Assembly: GCA_034440575.1 (NCBI GenBank)
Contig: JAOTOL010001552.1
Coordinates: 422,501 to 486,500, forward strand
DNA length: 64,000 nt
Source of the DNA: Imbricaverruca yamaguchii
Lineage: Eukaryota; Arthropoda; Thecostraca; Neoverrucidae
Direction: 5' to 3'
Shown: positions 1 to 58,400 of the stretch, one piece after another
How positions within the stretch are numbered: the stretch's first letter is position 1
How the letters are laid out: each line of letters starts with the position of its first letter
Notes under the pieces: generated by a model
The model's input: the letters and a program-made list of their open reading frames with translations, nothing else
What the model was told of the DNA's origin: nothing
Databases searched by the model: none
Position numbers and translations under genes: made by a program

Positions 1-2190
1 CGAGATCTTAGGGGGCGGATGCCGCCCCCACCCCTCCAGTGCGCGTAATTTTCAGAAGCCCTGCAGGGCGGGTGTTAAGGAACGATGGAGCTCAGCGGAA
101 GGCCTTAACAGAATATAAAACCTCACATATATTGAAACGTTTGCGCATGAAGTTGGGTTGGGGATGCTGGTGGATGGCCCGACCTCCGGAGCCTTATCGG
201 GCTGTTCTAGAACACCGCAAAACGTATAACAGCTGCTGACATTTTGATGCGTACTTTGACTTTTTGGTTTTATTTTCTAACAAGTACGAATAATTTGGAA
301 ATAAATATATTCTGCTAGATCAGTTTTTGTAACACATTGTGCTTTACGGGGTATCTCGCCCACGTGATAATATCGCTCATGCATCAACCGAATTTGTTCT
401 TAACCATTGAACGACATATGTCTTTCCTCGGAGGCTCTTTCGGTAACAATAAAGCCTTGGATTATTCTATTTCCAGACTACGTGTCGTCTTAGGCAAAAT
501 ATGCCATATTTAGCGGCATGAAGAGCTAGATGATTCATGAAATTCGTATGGAGTACGAATTAAGTACCAAAGGCAGTGCATATAACTCATTTTTATCTCT
601 TACTTATTTCAGCATTAGAATAATGGTATAATTGTCTTTACACATTAAGTCTATCCGGAACGAGGGGGACTCCCGGGAACCCCACATACTCAGATTATTC
701 TGAGATATTGGCTGAAATAGTAGACACAGGGACCACACCTGTGTACCTTCTAATGGATTTGTTTTGCAAACTCTTCAAAGTTAAAAATTAGTCATTCGGT
801 GTAGTTGCAACATAACAGAAACAAACTCAGAGCACGCTGCTATTTCACCAATTTAATTAACTCTGCTCTCTCCAGATTTGCATTAAAGTGAAGGTTACTT
901 ACTGACTTCACTTCAGTTCAGGTTTGGTCAATTTCGACATTTTCTACCGCATTGAGTCAGGAAAATTGAATTTGGGGAAATCCTTCACTAAATTGTAAGA
1001 ACGTGCAATATTCGCCTGGAGAGGTACCATTTCTTCGAATGTGCGACACTGTGAAAGTCCCTGTAGGAGTACTTCGGATGAAAATTGGAAAGGCTGAGGA
1101 GCGCGGGTGGTTGAAATTATGTATTCTAAAGAGGTATCTTTTCTCCCGGGAGGCGTCTTTCCTCCCAAGAGGGCAACTATTGCTCCAAAAGGGACCTATT
1201 TGGCTGGCAAATCGGTTACACGGGCCGAGGAGGTGGCAGGTGGCATCGCTGGACCTCCTGGAGTGGCGCCTTTTCCCGGGTCAGAGGTGCGTGAGCCTTC
1301 TTCCACGGGAGGGGTGGGCACATTCACAAAATATACCTCCTCTATTCGGGCCTCTGTTGCGTGATAATCCTGCTAAGTTGCGCGACGTCACCCTGATTGC
1401 TGTACTTTTAGTATTAGTACCCAGGCTTTAATAGCCTTTGGCAATGATACGAGTTTGCAACGGGCATATTGGCACCTAAACGTTGTTTCCTTTTCATTAT
1501 AAACACTATGAAGCTGCTGATAAACATTTAGGACTTGGTAATCGTGTTTTTTTTTCAGATCCACATGCATTGATAAAGTGTGTTCTTATAACGGAATACC
1601 CAAAATGGATATTACCACATTAGTAATAGAAACTAGTGCAATCAAGAAGTTTAACTTTTCTTTGCGTCTCAGGAGCGCCCTTTGTACGGAAAACACAGTC
1701 AGCTGAGCTTCATTTCGTTGAGGTCTGCTCGGGAGAGAAATGGAAGGTATGCTGGGGCAGCACTTCCCACCTTCCCACCTCTCCCCCCCCCCCCGAGGGC
1801 AGTGCTACCTCAGCTTCCCCCAATGTTAGCGAAGGGCGGATGGCTATAAAACAGCTTCCCGGTTTCAGATATCTTCTTCAATCACATCTTCAAGTGTCTG
1901 GAATCGCTTATTATATATTCCATTATCTTGATATCCAGGATGCGAGACAACAGAATGAGCGGGAGAGAATTCGATTGTAGTGTTAGTGGGTGCAGTTTTC
2001 CTCGCGTTGAAATGCCCTGTACATCATGGCCCTTTCAAACATGTACGCACGTCTGTTCACACACGCACAGTATATACCTACTGCACGGCATCCCATATAT
2101 GCCCCTTTTGAAGGGCATATGTGGGACCTTACGTGATTAATGGCCTCACCTCAAGAAGCACTCCGAAAATGGAGTGTAAAGCACGGGAAT
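1..2190. other. Flank with no recognised gene
   Basis: No open frame here resembles a known protein on either strand; the longest (about 140 codons) have no recognisable motifs. The stretch is AT-rich to mixed and contains a poly-C run near 1785-1794. It lies more than 1.9 kb downstream of the yorkie stop codon and could hold the end of its 3' UTR or simple intergenic DNA. I see no clear polyadenylation signal close to the gene; the nearest minus-strand AATAAA I noticed is at 2523-2518. Confidence 0.4.
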
Positions 2191-2478
2191 GTCTGCACTC
2201 CTGGGTCTTTGGTTGTGCATCCTGCACAAGTCCTGGGAACACTGGGAATGCCCGCACTCCTGGGTCTTTGGTTGCACATACTGCGCAGATCCTGAGATCA
2301 CAGGGAATGTCTGCACTCCCGGGTCTTTCGTTGCACATCCTGCACACGTTCTGAGGACAAGGGGAACACGGGGAATGTTTGTACTCCTGAGTCTTTGCTT
2401 ACAAATCCAGCACAAGTCCTGGGAACATGAGTAAGTTCCCCACTCCTGGGTCTTTCGTTGCACATTCTGCACAAGCGT
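2191..2478. repeat. Minisatellite, about 58-68 bp unit, 5 copies
   Basis: Five diverged tandem units share a core reading CTCCTGGGTCTTTGGTTG, followed by a CATCCTGCACAAG-like segment. The overlapping open frames on both strands are a by-product of the repeat and are not genes. Confidence 0.8.
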
Positions 2479-2799
2479 CGTCGCCCACTCCTGTGTCCAT
2501 CGGCCTCTCTGAATTTCTTTATTGCTGTACACCGGTTCCATCTCTGTACACAAACCACGGCAGCCGCATCACGCCTTCCAACGCGCTGGGCACACCCATA
2601 GCGATGTTACGACCTGACCTGACCTGACCTTAAACGGCCGTACAGGCGGTAATATGGCCGGCAGTAGGTCACTGGTTATTTGGCCCGCGGAGTCACGTGT
2701 GCCCTATCACCTAGCTACGTATGTTCTAATTGCTGCTAAGCCCTCCACCCATAAGTCTATAGCAAATATGGCATCATTAGCAGGAGACAGCAGCGCCGC

Positions 2800-4032
2800 C
2801 TAGTGTGTGGGGGGGGGAGGGGTCACAGGCCACCCGGTGCCGTCCAGGCCCGCTGAGAGAACGCAGAATGCCCAGTGCCAACCCGCGGGCCTCGACGGCA
2901 AACGGGTGTCGTGCGGACGTGGTCGGGAGGAGCCGATGCAGGGGTTTCGGTCGGCACCACTCAGCGCGGGAGTCGGGGTGTCACTGAGGCTCGCCACGGC
3001 GCGGGTCGGCATCCGCAGGGTCCAGGTCGGCACCAGGCTCGGCGCCGGGGCACGTTCAGGACGGCGGCGTCTGGATCGCCGTCAGTCCGGCTCATGTTAA
3101 CGGTCGCGTCAGGGCACGACGGCCAGGCTCCGGGCCCGGGCGGACTCGTGGTCGGCGTCTGCCGCAGGTCGCGCTGCTGCCATCGCAGTCGGCGCGGAAG
3201 AGCGTCGTGCCGCGTGTCGACGCGACGGACCCTGCCCCAGCTCTTGGCCGCACCGGCGGTGGCTGCTCGCACCAGCCGCAGCCGCCGCCACGCCAGTCAA
3301 GGTCACCCCATCGGATGACGTCACCACTGGAGCCGGCCACGACAGCGAGTCCGGTCGACGCCAAGAGCGGGGAGGGCGCCGGAGCAGCACGCGTCACACC
3401 TGTCATCGCCAGCTTACACCAGGTGTAAGGTCACGTGACCGGCGCACGGGTGGCACAACACGCAGAAGGCAGAGGCAAGGCATCTGGTTATCAGCCGAAG
3501 CTTTTGATTGTCTGGAGCGGTCGTCGCCGCCGGCGGTGGCGCACGCGGCGAGTGCAAGTCCGGTAAGTGCGAGTCATCGCTCAGACGGCGCAGCAATCGG
3601 ACCTCGTCTCACCCGGCGGCACGCAATTACCCGACACCCGATTACAAAGAGCTGTCACACTGGCAAAGAAGGCAACAGTTTGAGCACGCCGGGCCAGCGT
3701 CCGGCAGTCTGCTCGCACACAGGGAACGGCAGCACTCGCGCTTCATCGCTCACTCGTTCACTTATGGAAGCTGCCGCACGCGTTTGTAAGTCGCCGCGTC
3801 GCCGCACTTCGCGTCCCACGCGTCACGTCTGACGTCACTGGTAGTCTGACGTCACTGGCAGCCCGCCTGCGACCAGCGCGCAGCGGCGTGTGCGCGTCCG
3901 ACGGTCCGACGGCGGTAACCGCCGGCCACAAGCTCTCACCGGCTGAGCTGACGTCCACACCCGCTGGCACAGACATCGCCGAGGTGTCCCACGCGGCGGG
4001 CTGTCCGCGCACGCGCACACACATTCACAAGT

Positions 4033-4064
<32 letters not shown>

Positions 4065-4155
4065 TTTCCTTGAGCTGCCACGGGTCCACTGCGCGCGGCA
4101 GTAGCGCCGCCGTGCGGCGCGAAGGTGGCGCCGCCAAGCGGAGAAGTTACTGTCC
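2800..4155. other. GC-rich, CpG-rich stretch with CRE palindromes downstream of yorkie
   Basis: The sequence is strikingly richer in CpG than its neighbours. It contains three perfect TGACGTCA palindromes (3316-3323, 3830-3837, 3847-3854), the last two only 17 bp apart start to start, and a (CA)n run at about 4033-4061. It begins immediately beyond the yorkie stop codon, so it overlaps the expected 3' UTR. It could instead, or also, be the promoter CpG island of a neighbouring gene outside the window. No conserved coding exon was recognised in it. Confidence 0.4.
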
Positions 4156-51237
<47,082 letters not shown>

Positions 51238-51373
51238 GGCGCTCGCTGGCCAGCGCACCAAGCGTACCACAGCGCCGCCAGGCAGCGCACAACGCCTACC
51301 CACCGTCGCGCCGCTGCCCGCACTAGCACGCCGATCGGAATTCGGCGCCGGCCGGCCGCTGCGCAGTCGCGGC

Positions 51374-51381
51374 TGACGTCA
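51374..51381. promoter_or_regulatory. CRE-like palindrome upstream of yorkie
   Basis: TGACGTCA lies 137 bp upstream of the yorkie ATG in GC-rich sequence. The motif is the consensus CREB/ATF site; its use here is inference. Confidence 0.35.
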
Positions 51382-54063
51382 CCATCCGCCAGGAACATAG
51401 TACTGGCGGCGAGGTGCGCACGGCGCCGGGCGGAGAGGATCCCGATCCGGTTTGGTCGGGTGCTTCCTGCACCCTCACAGCACAGTGGCAGATACCGGGG
51501 AGTGGCACTGGGAGCATGCACCTCCCCATGGAAGGTGGTCCCTCTTCGGCTGGGAAAGTGTGCCCCTCCTGGAAGGCTCGAGTGCACTCCCTATAATTTC
51601 TTCAGCCAGCGGTGCCCCTCGGAAAGAACCTGTCCAAGTACTTTCGCCTCTGAAGAAATGGCGCCGCTTCAAACAGGTCACCCCATGCCAATTCCTGGGT
51701 CCGCCCCTGTCGCAACAGACGCACAACTAGGGTTTTCCAGTGGGTGGTTGCGATGCCAAGAGGCTCGGCGAGCCAGGTGTTTTGGTAACGTATGTGGGAA
51801 GGTACCTACTTTAAGGAGGAAGGCCGATGAAAGAAAATTGATACATTAGCTTTTATTGGATTAATTCAATATTTTGCTGTAAATATATACATTCGGTTCT
51901 TGATTTTAAAAATATTGGGGGAATGTGGAAAATGCATGGGGGCAAGTTGGCGGGCCCAAATCGGTTGGAGGGGGCACACCTTATAGGATGAGTTGAAATG
52001 ATCGGGGTCAAAGCCAACACTGAGGTGGAATTTGTCCACTTAAAAGAATATAAGACAACACACAAAGAGAAGCACAGACAGTCGCAGACAGGCACGCACA
52101 CGTACACGCACACGCACACACACACACTCATCGTTTTGCACGTATATAAGTATACATCCGAAGTATTCCACGATTAATAAATTACCACCATCCGTGGGCA
52201 CTCTCGGTTAAAAAACACGTGATAGTACGTATGTAATAGCCCATTGATCACATGGGTCGTCTAAATTAAATGTATTAACCTAGACAAAGTTTGAACAATA
52301 GCTACGTGGCGTTGCATAGAACCAGGCGACTTAAAACCGGCACCAGCAAGTGGCACGAGAAATGTCACGAAGCTGGGTCAGGAAAAGACCCGGTTTGAGG
52401 CCCTCTTCCTACACAACGCCCACATGATCAACTTGATGTCAACGTTACATGAACTCAATGTTAAATGTTAAATGTTAAAACTCGTGAACATGTGTCAATG
52501 TTAAACTCGCCCGAAGCTGAGTGGCCTACGCTCCCTCTCTTTCCCTTTCACCCTTGGGATCGCATACGCTTTCGGATGACAGAACTCCGATGCCAGTGTA
52601 TGACACAACTAGGGGCACTGGAAGGGCACAGGCAAGATGTCTGTTAACCCGCCCCGTGTCGTTAGCGATCATTTTACCCTCCCCCCCCCCCCGAGGTTTT
52701 AAGCGGTCAGTGAAAAAACGGCAAGCGACTGCGCGCCGAAATTTGTCACATGTCACACATATTTCCCTACGTCAACTTGGTATGTTGTGTACAAATTACG
52801 AGGTTACGTCATCTACGGTCAAGCGAGGTCACCCCGAAAAACGTTCAACAAGTCGTTACGCTTTCACGGATGAACATTTCAATGAAACTTCCATCGTTTG
52901 CTGATCTTTAGGGATGAAACAAGACCTCCCATTTTTTTTTCTCGCTTTTGATGACATTAGTTCTACATATTTGCTCATTAGGGCTAAAATGGAAGATCCA
53001 GACTAAAGTAAACACCTTTATGAAGGTGCACTGACTTAAAACAACGTTTCCTGGTCCGCTTTGCCGAGCAGAAAAACAAGAATTCAAGAAAGCTGAACTC
53101 AATATTTTGGAAATTTCCAAAAACTAAAACGCTAATTTTGGGTGGTCATACATTTCGGTTGGAGCCGTAGTCGCTTTCGCCTTCCTTTTCTGATTCCAAA
53201 TACTTTTTTTTAAATTAAATAAACCGAAACATGAGCTCCCAAATCCAAAAACGTCAGTCGTTATACTTTAGATCCATAGTGACGTCACTCTTCGGGGAAA
53301 GCATTTTCGGAGTGGTTTCGGGCCCTACTTGTCGAGCGTTTTCCGATGACACCACTTTCGTTTTCGTGCAACGCTTAGTTTGGATATTTGAGAGAGTATA
53401 CAAGGATCTGACTGGAAAAACGGCACAGGTTAAACTCGTGAGTCCGTAGATATAACATAAGGGATTTATGTCGTTGCGGCATAACTCTTGGACTCACAGC
53501 AATTGTGCTCGTTTGCAAACTGGAGGAGATATATTTCTTTGTTGTGCCCAATTTGGACAGGCATTAAAATAATAAGCGCAGCTAATTTCGGCTATTCGAC
53601 ATGGCGCATTCAAACCTATCACGCCCGCACCATATCCAGCATTGGTGCCTACTTTCTGTCACACTTCGACCAATCTCAGCTTCAATGCATTAAAAACCAA
53701 CGCACGTTCGTCAACCTTGGTTGCACCGATGTCCACATCGAGCTCATCTGCCAACTACCATCCAAGTAACACTAAACTGTACAAAAGCGCTTGACCCTGG
53801 AGATAGCTCAGGAAGATTGCACACAGGCAATCATCATGTCACCAAAGCAACTCTTGTTGGGGCTCTGGTGGGGTGGGTCTTCCGATACGCTTTTCGGTGA
53901 CGGATGGGTTTAAGCTTCTGACTGCAACATGGTTCCCGCTCTGGGTGGGCCAGACTATATGACCCGCGCACCAACTATTGAATAAACAATGCCGAATTGA
54001 CGAAATCGATCAAGATTATTGCGGGAATAAGTGCACCTGTTCAAAGATTGATTTGATTGCGTG

Positions 54064-54210
54064 GTATCGGGTCACTGACGACATACACGGGGACAAATGT
54101 CACCACTGACACATGGCGGCGGAACGACATATACGGGGACACATGTCACCACTGACACATGGCGGCGGAACGACATACACGGGGACAAATGTCGCCACGA
54201 AACATGACCT
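54064..54210. repeat. ~46-bp minisatellite, 3 copies
   Basis: The unit contains CGACATACACGGGGACAAAT and GTCACCACTGACACATGGCG. Confidence 0.88.
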
Positions 54211-55247
54211 TTGCATGAAGACTATGAGTACCTGTGAGGAAATGTCACCCAGAATGTTCGCAGCAAACCAGAATTTGAAGAGTTCAGAAAGCAGGATTTG
54301 CTATGCTGTTACAAAAGTCCTATAAATACCTCCGTCCATACCCCAGAATCGACCGGCTCAGGCTTAACCGGCACTAAAATTCGGCGGCCGCGCTTAGCAA
54401 ATAAAACTACACCGACCAGTATGGTTGTTCATTATTATCACATCAGATCTGGTATGTTCACTGCCGCCGCCCACGCAACTGGTTGTGACAGATAATCATG
54501 CCTACTCGAAGCACGAAGCATGCTTACCACGACGCATCACAGAAACATATAACTGCCAGGAAGGTGCTCGGATGGGTTCATCACATGCGAGATCCGGTTA
54601 GTTGTAAATTTAGAATATTAGGAAAGACTTGGTACCTTAAGTTCGCTTTGCAACATTTGTAATCAGGCACCCAAGCACACAAAGTACACCGAATAAGCGT
54701 CAAAGTAAAGCCACCGCTGTCATTTCATAATAGAAGTCGTAACCATGTTCCCGTGCGCGGGCGGATTCCATTTATTGATATTTCTTTTCTGCGTACCATG
54801 TTCGGATCGTTTCTACCAGAGTTTTGAAAATTGGTGACCTTTCGTTCCCTTTTGATATAAATTCGGACAAAAACAATTTCTAGTTTAAGTTGAGGTATCC
54901 CCTCGATGACATTTCTGGGAGGCATGCTGGTGTCGTTGGTACCATCTCTGCCATGTCGCGACTGAGTATGTCTGGCCGCGGCGGGCATCATCCAATCTGG
55001 CCGCGATTCTTCGGCAACAGAAACCCGGAGTGTTCAGGAGTACCTGTTCAGCCTACAACCCAGCTCACAGCCACGCCTCGGCTCAGACATACTCGCACGA
55101 CACTGTCACTGCAGTGTAAGCTCTGGTGCGGCTACCGGGATTTGGGCCGGCCGGCCGGCCGGGCTCGCACCGACCGCGCCGGCGCGGGCGACCTCGCCGC
55201 CGACTTCAGCCGGCACCGGTAGCAGCCGCGTCTCAGCAGCACATCCA

Positions 55248-55455
55248 TCAGGTGAAGTCGAGGGTGTCGATGCGGCGGTGCGCGTCGTCGCGCCAGGCCA
55301 CCACCAGGCCGTAGTGCTGCAGCAGCTGCAGCAGCACGTCCGGCTCGTCCAGCAGCTCCAGCGCCTGCATGCGCGTCACGTCGGCGGCCGGCAACAGTCG
55401 CAACACCTCGTCCATCCGCCACACGCGCGCGCCCGTCCAGCCCGCCTGCACGAAC
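55248..55455 (-). CDS. LCMT1: LCMT1 terminal coding exon
   Basis: The acceptor CCTCCCGTCGCCAG|G completes an Arg codon. The exon encodes FVQAGWTGARVW, MDEVLRLLPAADVTRMQALE and LLDEPDVLLQLLQHYGLVV, ending DTLDFT then TGA. This aligns with the LCMT1 tail (SNGW, LEFLDE, QLMRHYCL in the human protein). The start of the exon and its acceptor are echoed by two degenerate tandem copies upstream. Confidence 0.88.
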
Positions 55456-58400
55456 CTGGCGACGGGAGGACGCAAAAGGTCAGACCAGGTCAGGTCAGGT
55501 CAGCCCATCCACTCTCCCGTCCAGCCGGTCTGCAAGAACTTGGCGACGGAGACCGCCATACGTCAGATCAGATCAGGTCAGGTCAGCCCATCCACCGCAC
55601 AGGCGCTCCCATCCAGCCTACCTCCACGAGCCTCGCCACGGGAGACCCGTCATAGGTCAGATCAGATCATCCATCACATCCACGCCCCATCCAGGTTATC
55701 TCCGCATCGATTCCGAAATCTGGAAAGTAGGTGCGTAAGTACCCGCCAGTACAGAAACAGAGTTGAAATAATCGCGCAGCAAGAACACCGCACAGCCCAC
55801 CCAACAGGGCCAAACAGTACTAAAATAGGACGGTTTTACTCCGAAACATAACAAAAAACATGGGCAAAAACATCAACATCACCTGCTCGAGATCGCAGCC
55901 TGAGCTTCCAAACGGTGTGTTGCGTATGTTGACCCTCCTGAGCCCTCGAGCTCCGTGGGATGTTGTACGTTTAACTGCCCGCGTGGTGCTACCATTTCTC
56001 AGCTCCAGCTCCTCCCCAGTGCACGACCAATTCGACTCACCTCTGGATTTGTGTGTCATCCGAGAGGCAGGCTCCGATGCCCGCCAGCTCGACGCCCCGG
56101 CCCTGCACGTTCTTCACCAGGATTTGGCCGAACCGATCATCGATGCCCACCTGTCGACACGTGCACAGGCAGCCTGTCACCGACGGTTGCAGTCGATCTC
56201 CCACCTCATCCCCGACTGACAATGCCGGGCTGAACTAGGCTGACAACTCACCCCTGCTCCACACCGACTCATACAGGAGGCGGCGCACAGGTCAGCTAAC
56301 AGTGGGACATCCCCGACTGACACTGCCAGGCTGAACTAGGCTGACAACTCACCCCTGCTCCACACCGACTCATACAGGAGGCGGCGCACAGGTCAGCTAA
56401 CAGTGGGACATCCTCGACTGACACTGCCAGGCTGAACTAGGCTGACAACTCACCCCTGCTCCACACCGAGTCACGCATGAGGTGGTGCACAGGTCAGCTG
56501 ACGGTGAGGCTACCTTTGTTTTAACCCGCCAAAACAAGACATGAGGAAAGGAGCGGGGTATTGCAATCATGACTGCCAACACATTCGCCGTTCACGAAAG
56601 TTATTTTGGCTTTCGGGCGCTTCTACTGCTCTGGTCATATTGCGACGCGAAACTAGCGGGGACGAGCAGTCTAGTGGTAAGTTGCCCATCTCACAATCCA
56701 AAGATTGTGGGTTCAAGTCTCACCTGTCGCTACTCTTCTCCCGCGGCCAATTGGCGTGAGAGATTGGCGACGTTACATGACTAAACGGTCGACGTGTCGT
56801 AAAACCCAACGACCAACCAAGTAAGACTCAGCAGCAGCCCGACCACGGACTGGGTTTGTCAAGAGAGAGCGGCAGAGCCGGTGCGGGACTGGCGCCGCCG
56901 ACCCCAATGACAGCCACCGGTCACCGACCACCGGTCATCCTGCAGTCAACTGTCCGCCGGCTCGCCACGGACAAGCTGCTCCTCAGCTTGTGGTCTCCTT
57001 CTGGCTCACTTCTCATCATCCCACGGCTAACTGGTGATTATGATGAAATGGGGTTTAAGGGCGCGTCGACTGCCAGGGCCATTTTTGCGCTCATAACTGT
57101 GTTTACAATCAATCTACTATGGAATCATTCTACTTGGATCCGCCATGAGCCCTCCCGCCACGAAGATGGAAATGTTGTTGATGTCCACATTTCATTTATG
57201 GCTTCCGAGAGTATTTCTAAAACAGTTGCTGGTATATGTTTGATCATAGCATTATGCAGTGTGTCCAGGCCCTCTGCCACACTCTCAATTGTGCTAATTG
57301 CTACAGGCAATTCAGAGACCGAGAATGGTACGTTATATTTGAGGATGTCTAGTGGAAAAATCAAGAAGGCGTTCCTCGCACAGAGCCTTATGTCTTAGAA
57401 ATCGTTCTTTAATAGTATTTTCCGAGCGTGCGGACAACGCACATCCTATTTTTCGGTAACTTCTTCTGGGTCAATGATATCTTGCCCGGTCATATAAAAG
57501 ACGATGCGAGGAACTGGGGCGTCTTTTCCAGAGAAACGCTTAATTCGAGACCATACAGTTGACAGATGTGGAGCGATTTAATGTGTTGACGTACGCCTTC
57601 CATGAGTCGCGTTTCGCCTCGGCGATAGTTCGTCTAGCGAGCGCTCGTGCTTTGCGAAAAGCTATTAGATTGATGATTATTGGGGCTTTAGGGTGCGTCA
57701 ATCCATGTGGACTATATTGCACCCATAACAAACTTACTTAGATATCCGTCAGATTGTCACGTTCAAATAAAAGGTGTCCGATGGAGTAAGATATCACCTA
57801 AGTAGGTGCGTGTGTCACTTGGAATCGTATCTCCGCGAGGAAGCTCAAAACTGCTCTGTTATAGATAAATCGGGAATCGTTTCCCAGTAAGTCGACTAAT
57901 CTCATAGTATTCGCATCATATCCGAAGTGCCGCCTGCGTTCTTCTGCATATGCTGGGCACGTCACCAGCACATGGTGCACAGACAGCGCGGCATTACACT
58001 TCCCACATTTCGGTCTGTCGTCCCCGCACAGTAAGTATCTATGAGTTGCTAGCGTATGACCAATTTTGAGACGACAGATGACCACTTCGTCCCTTCTAGT
58101 TTGACTGAATGACGAGGGTCACAGTGCCAAGTGTGGTTTGATTCGCTTCAACTTGTTTGATTCTATTCGGTCCCAGCTTTCCTGCCACTGCCTGAAAAGA
58201 AATGACGATATTGTTGGGTAGTGGTCACTGGGAGGAAGTGGAAGCGCACATGTGCCGCACACCCTGCAGCCTGGTCTGCCAACTCATTTCCACGGATTCC
58301 TACATGTGCCGGGATCCAGCAAAGTAAAAGCTATTAGATTGTATGTGCAACTATTATTATTATATGCACGAAACGCCCTTTTCCTAGCACGGACTGCCTC

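Larger units (their letters stand above)
51238..55247. other. Intergenic region between LCMT1 and yorkie
   Basis: 51238-51450 is GC-rich, directly upstream of the yorkie start, and has a perfect CRE palindrome TGACGTCA at 51374-51381. It is the likeliest 5' UTR or promoter sequence, although no TATA box or initiator stands out. 51850-53500 is AT-rich, with a (CA)n run near 52095-52130, a poly-C run near 52680-52692 and a second CRE palindrome at 53280-53287. A minus-strand AATAAA at 54776-54771 is a plausible LCMT1 polyadenylation signal. Confidence 0.45.

Noticed and set aside
53488..53769. 93-codon frame in the LCMT1-yorkie intergenic region
   Set aside because: No recognisable motif and no splice-consistent neighbours.
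56211..56510. Whether the 99-bp array is another amplified splice junction of LCMT1
   Set aside because: It starts about 60 bp from the acceptor and its units do not clearly contain the acceptor or exon sequence, so I did not count it with the junction arrays.
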